This document shows, in pieces, positions 1 through 6,461 of a stretch of 10,899 bases of DNA. The notes under the pieces were generated by a model. It was not told where the DNA came from, made no database searches, and saw only the letters and a list, made by a program, of their open reading frames with translations. The stretch covers positions 1 through 10,899 of the forward strand of contig DOFS01000166.1 of assembly GCA_003523945.1 (NCBI GenBank), written 5' to 3'. This DNA comes from Nitrospiraceae bacterium. Lineage in GTDB: Bacteria; Nitrospirota; Nitrospiria; Nitrospirales; UBA8639. Every line of letters starts with the position of its first letter. Within the stretch, counting starts at the first letter, position 1. The position numbers and the translations under genes were made by a program.

Positions 1-2
1 AT

Positions 3-2039
3 ATCTGTGCCCACAGTGCTTCTCTGCTGGCCCAGGGGCGTCATCAAACCGTCCAAGAGTTGGTGGCTAGGCTCCCAAGAGCAGAAGTACAAAAGGCGCC
101 GTGGTTACTCTATTGGCGCGGTGTCAGTTTAATGGTTTTCGATCCGCTGGCCGCAAATACAGACCTAAGGAATGCCTATGATCAGTTTAAGATGAAAGAC
201 GATACGGTGGGACTTTTTCTTAGCTGTGTGGCTGTGATGGATGCGTATTTCTTTGCTGAGGATGACATGACCCCCGTCATTGAATGGGGGGAACGACTCC
301 ATCAATTGATAATTCGAAGCCAAGGGTTTCCGTCATTGGAAATTAAGGCACGGGTTTTGGGAAGTATGCAGGGGTTGATGTATGCGGCTCCGCATCATCC
401 TCTTGTCATGGAATTAGAAGAGTCAGTTGAAAATTTTCTCGAATCGTTTGGAGACCCACTTGGAAGGATTGCCATTGCATTCAACTTTTTGATGTTAGCT
501 ATGTGGCGGGGTGATTTTCGTCGAGCACGTCGGATTATAGATGAACTCAATTCCCAATTAGGTGACAGTACGATGCCACCGTTACAGCTGGTAATGTGGC
601 GATTTCTAGAGGGAAATTATGCTTGGTCGACATCTTCCCATGAAATTGCCGTTAAAAAATTTCAGGAGGCACTCAGCCATACGCAGACATTCGGGATGCC
701 GCTCTTGAATACCATGCTCTACGGTATGCATGTCTATAGCGCACTATCCGAAGGAGACATCGTGCAGGCGGAACGCTGTCTCAGTAAAGCCGAAGCCGCC
801 AACCATTTCCAGCGTCGGCATGCATTAGGACAGTTTAGTTTTTTGCGAGCCGGAATCTCACTATTAAAAGGAGATACTTCAAGTGCACTCCATCATGCTT
901 CTACTGCGTTAATGAAAATTGAACCATTGGGGCGCCCATTTTTACTTGCCAACTGTCGCCTAGGGCTGGCTCGAATCCTGATTGAGTGTGGCGATACGAA
1001 GGGTGCCCGCTCTTATACCCGAAAGGTTAGGGACTATGCCCGTACAATGAAAAGTCAGATGCTTGAGCAGCAAAGTCTGCTCGTAGAGGCGTATTCCTTT
1101 CACAAAGAAGGCAAATACTCACAAGCCCGTTTGCCCTTGAAGGAGGGATTGCGAATTGCCGCAGCAAATGACTACCTCAACTTAGACGACTGGTGGCGGC
1201 TACATACTATTGGCGTACTGCTAGCTTTTGCGCTCGAAATGGGGGTTGAGAGGGATTACGTCCAAAGTGTTATTCGACGCCGTCATATTAAACCTCCGTC
1301 GGGAACTATTGAAATGTGGCCTTGGTCCATTAAAGTCTACACCCTTGGTAGATTTGAAGTGCTGCTTGATAACCAACCACTCCCATTTTCAGGGAAGCCT
1401 CAGTTCAAGCCATTGCAACTCCTGCAATATCTTTGTGCCTTTGGGGGAGGACCCATACATCAGGATCGTCTGACGGATGCTCTTTGGCCAGATGCCGAAG
1501 GTGATGCTTCAGCGCAAGCGTTACGCACCACTCTTCATCGCCTGCGCAAACTCTTAGAGCACGAGGACGCGGTTCGAATGAAAGACCATCAAATGTCCCT
1601 GGACCCTACCTATGTGTGGGTCGATTCCCTATCATTTGAGCGGACCGTGCAGAAGCTAGACATAACAAATATGGCTGCCCTGCAAAGAGGAATTGATTTC
1701 TATCACGGAAATTTTCTCCCAGGAGAGAACACGGCTTGGGCCTTACCTATTCGAGAGCGCCTCCGTGCCCAGTATATGGGGTTGATTGAACGTCTGGGGG
1801 TTATGCTTGAAGAGAAGGGTGATTTGTCAGGCGCAGTGCAATATTATCTGAAAGCCTTTGAAGTAGAACCCGTGGCCGAGATATTTTGTCGTCGATTAAT
1901 GAGCCTCTACGGACGCCTTGGGCGGCGAACCGAAGCCCTAGCAGTCTATCAGCGGTTCAGTCACGCTTTGCGAACCAGCCTTGGAATAAACCCTACCTCA
2001 GAAACCGTGCGTCTTTACCAGCAAATCGCCAATTGCTGA
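3..2039 (+). CDS. BTAD/SARP-type transcriptional regulator with TPR-like region, 5'-truncated by window edge
   Basis: This is the C-terminal part of a large transcriptional regulator. The frame is open to the first base of the window, so the TTG at 60 is not a convincing start and the true N-terminus lies outside. Numbering from that TTG, residues 1 to about 415 are helical, TPR/MalT-like sequence beginning with a PWLLYWRG motif that is common in MalT-like ATPase regulators. Residues about 424-530 fit an OmpR/PhoB-type winged helix (VYTLGRFEVLLDNQPL, then ALWPDAEGDASAQALRTTLHRLRKLL). Residues about 535-655 fit a bacterial transcriptional activation domain (FYHGNFLPGE, RLMSLYGRLGRRTEALAVYQRF). 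In this family the winged helix binds direct repeats near -35, and the helical region is thought to sense or transmit a signal. An AAA/NACHT-type domain may lie upstream, but that is inference. The gene stops 216 bp before a protease gene whose leader contains a SARP-operator-like repeat. Confidence 0.88.
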   Translation: MCAHSASLLAQGRHQTVQELVARLPRAEVQKAPWLLYWRGVSLMVFDPLAANTDLRNAYDQFKMKDDTVGLFLSCVAVMDAYFFAEDDMTPVIEWGERLHQLIIRSQGFPSLEIKARVLGSMQGLMYAAPHHPLVMELEESVENFLESFGDPLGRIAIAFNFLMLAMWRGDFRRARRIIDELNSQLGDSTMPPLQLVMWRFLEGNYAWSTSSHEIAVKKFQEALSHTQTFGMPLLNTMLYGMHVYSALSEGDIVQAERCLSKAEAANHFQRRHALGQFSFLRAGISLLKGDTSSALHHASTALMKIEPLGRPFLLANCRLGLARILIECGDTKGARSYTRKVRDYARTMKSQMLEQQSLLVEAYSFHKEGKYSQARLPLKEGLRIAAANDYLNLDDWWRLHTIGVLLAFALEMGVERDYVQSVIRRRHIKPPSGTIEMWPWSIKVYTLGRFEVLLDNQPLPFSGKPQFKPLQLLQYLCAFGGGPIHQDRLTDALWPDAEGDASAQALRTTLHRLRKLLEHEDAVRMKDHQMSLDPTYVWVDSLSFERTVQKLDITNMAALQRGIDFYHGNFLPGENTAWALPIRERLRAQYMGLIERLGVMLEEKGDLSGAVQYYLKAFEVEPVAEIFCRRLMSLYGRLGRRTEALAVYQRFSHALRTSLGINPTSETVRLYQQIANC

Positions 2040-2094
2040 GTTCTACCCAGCCTCATGCGCACGGGGCTTATTAACCAAACCCTCTCCTCACCTA

Positions 2095-2138
2095 ACCATT
2101 AAGTAGTCTTATAGGCCGCCTTCTTCGGAAGGAATGGT
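2095..2138 (+). other. stem-loop with UUCG tetraloop after the regulator gene
   Basis: CCTTC-TTCG-GAAGG forms a 5-bp stem closed by a UUCG-type tetraloop at 2119-2132. It is enclosed by a 6-bp outer stem, ACCATT at 2095-2100 with AATGGT at 2133-2138. No T-tract follows, so it is not a classical intrinsic terminator. It may be a processing or transcript-end structure of the regulator mRNA, or part of the leader of the next gene. Confidence 0.4.
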
Positions 2139-2173
2139 CTTGGTCTGCATAACCATGAACGTGAAAATCTACT

Positions 2174-2195
2174 CATCCGTCACACATCCGTAACA
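2174..2195 (+). promoter_or_regulatory. candidate SARP operator: tandem CATCCGT heptamers
   Basis: Two perfect copies of CATCCGT (2174-2180 and 2185-2191) are separated by 4 bp, giving an 11-bp pitch. The 11-mers CATCCGTCACA and CATCCGTAACA differ at one base. SARP-family regulators classically bind heptamer direct repeats at this pitch around the -35 region. A weak -35-like TTGGAT follows at 2196-2201, with an equally weak -10-like GATAAA at 2220-2225. The site lies between the BTAD regulator gene and the protease gene at 2256. The assignment to this regulator is inference. Confidence 0.45.
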
Positions 2196-2255
2196 TTGGA
2201 TTTGTTAGCTTCCCGACATGATAAAAAACACCTAAAACTAAAGGGAGCAGAATCT

Positions 2256-3863
2256 ATGAACCATTCAATTTGGAGTCGCGACTGGGTCCCGTTACCTGGC
2301 CAGGCCGTGTTCGACCGCGATAAGCAACACATTGCTGCGGTCTCACGAACACCGGACAATTTGGACTTGTTCGTCATCGGGTTCGACAACCGCGTCTGGT
2401 CCACCTTCTGGAATGCGGCCAACGGCTGGAATGGCGACTGGTTTCCGTTGCCTGGCCAGGCCGTGTTCGACCGGGACAAACAGCAGTTAGCGGCCCTCTC
2501 ACGCGCGCCTGGCAACCTGGACCTATTCGTCATTGGGCTCGACAACCGGGTCTGGTCTACCTTCTGGAATGCGGCCAACGGCTGGAATGGCGACTGGTTC
2601 CCGTTACCTGGCCAGGCCGTGTTCGACCGCGATAAGCAACACATTGCTGCGGTCTCACGAACACCGGACAATTTGGACTTGTTCGTCATCGGGTTCGACA
2701 ACCGCGTCTGGTCCAGCTTCTGGGGCACCTTTCAGCACGAGTTCAGCGGTCAAATCGTCACAGGCGGCTTGGCTGCGCTGGGCGGCTCGTATAAGGTAAC
2801 CATCTATGGAGATGGTGCCGTCCGATGGCAGGGTGAGGCGACCAACAGCGGAATCGACAGTTACGACTTTGGCCTCAGCGCCTTCGTCAGGACATCTTCC
2901 GGGAGGGCGGTAGCCCTGGTTCGTACCGGATCGATCCCGAATCGCGTTCCGGTAGTCGGCGACACGATCCGCCGGTCTTGGGACGAGTTGCAGCCACCAA
3001 ATCCGGTGATCGCGGTCCATTTTGACGAGTTCGCCGAGGCCGACTTCTTGACAAATCTCGAGTATGAGAGTGGAATTGGCGGGGCATTGGAAAAGATGGT
3101 TGGTTGGCTAATTAAGTTCGGCGTGGGGTCAGTAATTGGACCGGTCGGCGGTGCCGTCGTGTTTATCGGGGTTGAAGTCGGGTCGCTAGCCACAACTGGG
3201 TCGCTCGTGCCTGGAGCACGAATAGTCGGCAACATCTTGTGGCTAGCAGGTCCGGCGAATACGCTGTTTGCCTTGGCCGCCGAAGGAATCGCAGCTCTTG
3301 GCAGTCGGACACGGGCTCTCACCCAAGAGGAGTACGACTGGGCGAACAATCAAGTCTTCTTGGGGTCACTTCCGCCGCGCGACCGGCTCGTCCTGACGGA
3401 CACGAGCGGGGGCGGCGATCGCGCCTTCACTTTCCCACGCTTCGATGGGAAGATCACGCTGAACATGGGGCCTAATGCTTTTGCAGATCCTCGCCTCTAT
3501 GGCCGTGGGTCTCGTCGCAAACCCGAAAAATACCCTCCTCCGAATCCGTTGATCGTGCATGGGGAAATTTTCGTCCATGAACTGGTTCATGCCTGCCAAA
3601 TTCAACACGCTCATATGGATCTGGCACTTTTGGCGGACGCCTTGGCGAGTAAGGCCTGTGAGGCGACTGGTGGTGACCCATACCTCTATGGGGCTTCAGG
3701 TCCGGATTACTCATCCTTCAATTTGGAGCAGCAAGCACAGATCGTCAGCGATTGGTTTGCCGGTGCCGTTCAAAGTGGTAGCAATCAAACGGGAATCCCG
3801 ATGGACATCAATAGCCTCTACTTCCAATATATCAACACCAACGTGCGGATTGGTAGGTTTTAA
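2256..3863 (+). CDS. Lectin-propeller-repeat protein with C-terminal HExxH zinc-protease domain
   Basis: The protein has 535 residues from the ATG at 2256, chosen because AAGGGAG at 2241-2247 is well spaced before it; an in-frame TTG at 2196 lacks such support. Residues about 9-156 are three 52-residue repeats with the pattern W.PLPGQAVFDRDK, AVSR.PDNLDLFVIG and DNRVWSTFW, resembling blades of PLL-like (fucose/lectin type) beta-propellers. A beta-rich segment follows (about 165-235). Next comes a Gly/hydrophobic stretch (about 280-345) that could be a membrane-inserting or buried helical part. The C-terminal domain carries HELVH (H441, E442, H445) and later FNLEQQAQIV with E491, a plausible third zinc ligand, as in gluzincins. 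No signal peptide is visible, so export would need a non-classical route such as a contractile injection system or lysis; this is inference. It could be an effector or toxin-like peptidase, but the substrate is unknown. Three blades are fewer than the seven usual for a closed PLL propeller. Confidence 0.8.
   Translation: MNHSIWSRDWVPLPGQAVFDRDKQHIAAVSRTPDNLDLFVIGFDNRVWSTFWNAANGWNGDWFPLPGQAVFDRDKQQLAALSRAPGNLDLFVIGLDNRVWSTFWNAANGWNGDWFPLPGQAVFDRDKQHIAAVSRTPDNLDLFVIGFDNRVWSSFWGTFQHEFSGQIVTGGLAALGGSYKVTIYGDGAVRWQGEATNSGIDSYDFGLSAFVRTSSGRAVALVRTGSIPNRVPVVGDTIRRSWDELQPPNPVIAVHFDEFAEADFLTNLEYESGIGGALEKMVGWLIKFGVGSVIGPVGGAVVFIGVEVGSLATTGSLVPGARIVGNILWLAGPANTLFALAAEGIAALGSRTRALTQEEYDWANNQVFLGSLPPRDRLVLTDTSGGGDRAFTFPRFDGKITLNMGPNAFADPRLYGRGSRRKPEKYPPPNPLIVHGEIFVHELVHACQIQHAHMDLALLADALASKACEATGGDPYLYGASGPDYSSFNLEQQAQIVSDWFAGAVQSGSNQTGIPMDINSLYFQYINTNVRIGRF
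2280..2723 (+). repeat. Three 156-bp tandem repeats encoding propeller blades
   Basis: Units start at 2280, 2436 and 2592, a period of 156 bp (52 codons). Positions 2287-2403 (unit 1) and 2599-2715 (unit 3) are identical over 117 bp, including silent sites. Unit 2 has diverged in the corresponding stretch. The linkers after units 1 and 2 (encoding FWNAANGWNGDW) are also near-identical. This suggests recent duplication or gene conversion between non-adjacent units. Confidence 0.9.
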
Positions 3864-3963
3864 ACCCCAGCGAAAAGAATGTACCGAATTGGGCGGTCGA
3901 CCTGGGCGGCGATCGGGACGGATTCTGAAATGAAGTTCTTGGCCGCCGCGGGTTATCTTGGTC

Positions 3964-4157
3964 ATTCAGCCCGCCGCAGAGGGCAGACGGAGCGCAAAGG
4001 GTGCTGCAAGAGGCGGTGGCTACTTGATGTGGGGTGAAGGGATATTAATGAGTGGTCGGCTGGACCCAGGCCGCGGCATGCCGCTTTTCCCAGCCATCTA
4101 TGACGGCTGATCTTGCGGCTAGACGACCGGTCTCTGGCCCTCCACTCAGCCGCGGAC
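3964..4157 (+). repeat. Dispersed structured repeat, family 1, copy 1
   Basis: This is a non-coding 194-bp element homologous along its length to 9771-9966. Both copies begin with TTCAGCC and end with ACTCAGCCGCGGAC. Stems visible here are GGCTGG (4058-4063) with CCAGCC (4090-4095), enclosing the perfect palindrome GCGGCATGCCGC (4073-4084), and GCGGCT (4115-4120) with AGCCGC (4148-4153). The second copy has stems in the same places. No gene lies in 3864-4236, and no open frame there is convincing. A REP- or MITE-like element or a structured RNA is possible. Confidence 0.65.
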
Positions 4158-4187
4158 TCTTTTAGGCACCAAGGAAGCCTCTCTCTT

Positions 4188-4231
4188 AATGTCAGTTAAT
4201 GGCACGTGTGAAGACATTTTGCTTTTTTTTT
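4188..4231 (+). terminator. weak intrinsic-terminator-like hairpin with T-tract
   Basis: AATGTC (4188-4193) pairs with GACATT (4213-4218) around a 19-nt loop. TT, GC and nine T residues (4223-4231) follow. The stem is short, and the T-tract ends only 5 bp before the antitoxin ATG. It could terminate transcription from the left or simply be AT-rich leader. Confidence 0.3.
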
Positions 4232-4236
4232 GACTC

Positions 4237-4563
4237 ATGAAAAATACCGCTGCCGATGCTCTCGAATTATCAGTTCCGGAACGCATTCAACTGGTTGCGG
4301 AAATCTGGGACAGCATCGCTGAATGCCCGGAGAAGATCGAACTGACTGATACCACACGGCATCTTCTCCGTAAGAGACTGGCTGCATATCGGGCGAATTC
4401 AAGCGCCGGGTCGCCGTGGGAAGATGTTAAACGCCCAATTCTGAAGGAATTAGCCGCAAGCTCATTGTTGCAGAGTAGGTCGAAGCAGACATTCTCGACG
4501 ACTACCTCTCCTACGAAGAAAAGCAGGGCGGGGCATTGGTTTGCGGTTCATGGGCGAAATTGA
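4237..4563 (+). CDS. Addiction-module antitoxin (Unstab_antitox-like), C-terminus altered
   Basis: Residues 1-72 match the small antitoxins of ParE/RelE-type addiction modules: ELSVPERIQLVAEIWDSIAE near the start, then LRKRLAAYRANSSAGSPWEDVKRPI. These antitoxins are usually 70-75 residues and end shortly after the PWEDVK motif. Here the frame runs on for about 35 residues without recognisable domain content, apparently because the normal stop was lost and it now reads into the damaged toxin gene out of frame. The tail is therefore probably junk. No good ribosome-binding site precedes the ATG, only a T-tract. An intact antitoxin would bind and neutralise the downstream toxin and repress its own operon, but the toxin is broken here. 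Confidence 0.75.
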   Translation: MKNTAADALELSVPERIQLVAEIWDSIAECPEKIELTDTTRHLLRKRLAAYRANSSAGSPWEDVKRPILKELAASSLLQSRSKQTFSTTTSPTKKSRAGHWFAVHGRN

Positions 4564-4750
4564 ACAGGCCTTCGATCAAATTCTACTCAATCCATTTCCG
4601 AATCAGGAAGTTGAAACAGACATCCGAAGGCCGGTCACGCATACGTTTCCGTACCTTGTTTTCTATACTTTCGACGAGCAGACCGTACCATACTCGCGGT
4701 CATCCATGGCTCAGGACCCTGCCTATATCAATGGGCGGCTTGGGGCCTAA
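4441..4750 (+). pseudogene. ParE/RelE-type toxin pseudogene with several frameshifts
   Basis: The toxin sequence can be stitched from several frames. Frame 3 gives VEADILDDYLSYEEKQGGAL (4479-4538). Frame 2 continues with LRFMGEIEQAF, LLNPFPNQEVETDIRR and THTFPYLVFYTFDEQ up to the TAA at 4748-4750. One G missing in TTGGT near 4537-4540 explains the first switch (GGAL-G-LRF). A second lesion lies in 4683-4715, where the in-frame text PYSRSSMA replaces what reads as T-I-L-A-V-I-H-G in the next frame, after which the original frame returns (QDPAYINGRL). That needs a 1-base loss followed by a compensating 2-base loss. The N-terminus is also unclear. RelE/ParE toxins are about 95-100 residues and target ribosome-bound mRNA or gyrase; this copy should be inactive. 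Confidence 0.75.
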
Positions 4751-4858
4751 CTACCACTTTAAAACAACTGCTCACCTGTGTTTCCCCGGGGTTCAAGCAG
4801 GACGGTTCACCCGACAGCAGGCAGCGGACGGGGTGCTAACGGGGTTGATGGGAGACGG

Positions 4859-4899
4859 TGCGACCATAATGACTCACAAAATACTTTCATTTTGTCGCA
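4859..4899 (+). other. stem-loop in the 4751-4981 intergenic gap
   Basis: ACAAAAT (4876-4882) pairs perfectly with ATTTTGT (4889-4895) around a 6-nt loop. An alternative outer stem, TGCGAC (4859-4864) with GTCGCA (4894-4899), overlaps it and would compete. No gene is recognisable in the 231-bp gap. CCCCGGGG near 4785 is a further short palindrome. Confidence 0.35.
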
Positions 4900-4981
4900 T
4901 TAAGAATAAACTAGGCAGGGGAACGAGGTGCAAGCGACGCGCCTCTGAAGCGAATCATTAGCGATTAAAGAGAGCAATAAA

Positions 4982-5933
4982 ATGGCATTACTGGATTTCA
5001 AAGAAATCGCCGTTCCGACGAGCGGTGCTGGCAGGATAGCTTCGAGCTGTTCAGCAGAGAATTTCTACACTTTCTCGGCTATCGCGTCGTTGAGGATCCT
5101 GATCGCGGGGCGGATGCGGGGAGAGAGTTAATGGTAGAGGAACGACGCACGGGAATCGCGGGAGAAACCATAAGCCGTTGGGTCGTCGGTTGTAAGCACA
5201 AAACTCACTCTGGAGCGTCGGTGTCGTTGCAGGACGAGACGGACATACATGATCGTGTACGTACACATGGTGGGGCTGGTTTTCTTGTGGTTTATTCGAC
5301 TGTGCCGAGTGCTGGACTGACCAAAAAGCTCACCGCCCAGGGGCTCCCATTTGAAGTATGCATCTATGACCCGGAAAAGATCGAGCGAAACCTGCTTGGA
5401 TCACTTGATGGCATTAAATTAGCGGAACGCTTCTTTCCAAAGTCCATTCAGAAATGGAAGAGAGAGCACCCCGATCCAGCAAAGGTTTACTCATCGGAAC
5501 CAACGCTTGTATGCAAGAACTGTGGGCGCTCGCTGCTGGAAAAGCAGACTATGGGAAATGTCGTATGTGGGAGCGTTACATAGAAAATCTCGGTACTCCA
5601 CCCAGGCGGCATACTGAGGTGATGTACTGGTGCTGCAAGGGAAGCTGCGATGCCGTTTTGGAGAAAAGATATAGAAGAATGTTCCCGGACTGCAACGATG
5701 TTTGGGAGGATATACCTGATCTCAAAATGCCTATCGTCTTTATACGTTGGGTCATGGCTGTACTAAATGAACTGCAAGGCGAGCACACATACGCCGATCA
5801 AGCCTTTGACGCAAACAAAGAACTACTGCTATCTGTTTTTCCATACGTCTGTCGAGACCTAACCAGCGAAGAGTGCGATCGCGTGCAGGGATTGAGCATG
5901 CTTCCCAGCTACCTTGGGGAGGTGGGCTATTAG
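4982..5933 (+). pseudogene. Mrr-type restriction-endonuclease-like gene, broken by two frameshifts
   Basis: The start is the ATG at 4982 with GAGAG-type SD at 4968-4972 (MALLDFKEIAVPTSG). The frame then shifts near 5015-5030 into SFELFSREFLHFLGYRVVED, DRGADAGREL and later VVGCKHK. This is the layout of an Mrr-like PD-(D/E)xK core, with the Asp in GADAG and the Lys in GCKHK. The usual Gln/Glu before CK is Gly here, so catalysis is uncertain even in the ancestor. That frame stops at 5583, but sequence continues in the next frame from about 5567: WERYIENLGTPPRRHTEVMYW, CCKGSC, and on to SMLPSYLGEVGY. A single missing base near 5564-5569 explains the switch. CKNC before and CCKGSC after the lesion suggest a split zinc-ribbon. 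The intact protein would be about 315 residues and probably acted in DNA defence. Sequencing error is the alternative explanation. Confidence 0.72.
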
Positions 5934-5965
5934 CGCTAACCATTACTTCCAGATGACGTATTTGC

Positions 5966-6014
5966 CTCGGTTTCGCTATGCAAATCCGCGGCTGAACCGA
6001 GCCCGCGTCTGGAC
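5966..6014 (+). repeat. Partial family 1 repeat with hairpin, downstream of the nuclease pseudogene
   Basis: Positions 5991-6014 match the 5' half of family 1 at 9864-9887 (CGGCTRAACCGA, then CGCGTCTGG), but the homology stops there. CTCGGTT (5966-5972) pairs with AACCGAG (5995-6001). The rest of the element is missing and is replaced by unrelated sequence beginning AATAAAGGGTCAGG. Confidence 0.45.
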
Positions 6015-6017
6015 AAG

Positions 6018-6087
6018 AATAAAGGGTCAGGTATGACTTTTGATTTAAATGGCAAGCATGATGCGTGTGATCATCTGCCGCATCATG
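6018..6087 (+). repeat. REP-like GGGTCAGG segment followed by a 9-bp hairpin
   Basis: AATAAAGGGTCAGGTATGAC (6018-6037) resembles the GGGGTCAGG-type ends of REP elements moved by Y1/RAYT transposases; this is from memory and is a weak match. It is followed by CATGATGCG (6057-6065), which pairs perfectly with CGCATCATG (6079-6087) around a 13-nt loop. No transposase gene is in the window. Confidence 0.35.
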
Positions 6088-6210
6088 AAAGAGGGGACTG
6101 CTTTGGTTGTCATAGGCAAAGGCGTGACAAAGGGCGTCCCGGAATTTCAACGCGGTGTTCAAGTCATAGTTGCAACCTTCAAAAACTATAAATAGATCAA
6201 TTGTCAATAC

Positions 6211-6255
6211 TTATGCCTAACTCCATTGCACACAGCAATGACCCCATCAGCATAA
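6211..6255 (+). other. nested stem-loop
   Basis: An outer stem, TTATGC (6211-6216) with GCATAA (6250-6255), encloses a perfect inner hairpin, CATTGC (6224-6229) with GCAATG (6235-6240), around a 5-nt loop. No T-tract follows. It sits just upstream of the larger family 2 element. Confidence 0.45.
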
Positions 6256-6273
6256 GAATGGTCCCATCTATCT

Positions 6274-6461
6274 ATCACCTGCAGGTCGGCCAACCGGGCT
6301 GACATTCAAATCAAGGCGCGGACCTTGTCTGAGTCTGGCGAGTTGGGCCGCCCTACGTTGCCTGCGTCAGCACGATTGAATGTGGCCGACCTGGGTGAAT
6401 ATGGCTTTGGGTCCTTTTGCCGACACAAAAGGACCTTGGCTTCCGAAAGGAACCCCGGTCC
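6274..6461 (+). repeat. Dispersed structured repeat, family 2, copy A
   Basis: A long imperfect palindrome is followed by a strong hairpin. CAGGTCGGCC (6282-6291) pairs with GGCCGACCTG (6384-6393), reinforced by CATTCAAATC (6303-6312) with GATTGAATG (6374-6382). They enclose a core at 6319-6354 (CGGACCTTGT...GGGCCGCCCT). Next, GGTCCTTTTG (6410-6419) and CAAAAGGACC (6426-6435) form a perfect 10-bp hairpin with loop CCGACA, then TTCC-GAAA-GGAA (6441-6452) forms a small tetraloop hairpin. The core and architecture recur at 10141-10321. Confidence 0.65.

Noticed and set aside
2280..2723. CRISPR-like regular repeats
   Set aside because: The 156-bp period is in frame and encodes propeller blades. 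There are no short repeats with unique spacers anywhere in the window.
2180..2728. Minus-strand repeat-containing frame of 182 codons opposite the propeller repeats
   Set aside because: It is a shadow of the plus-strand repeats with no start signal. The plus-strand product matches a known repeat type.
5752..6207. Minus-strand frame of 151 codons across the end of the nuclease pseudogene
   Set aside because: It overlaps recognisable plus-strand coding remains and palindromic repeats and shows no family motif.
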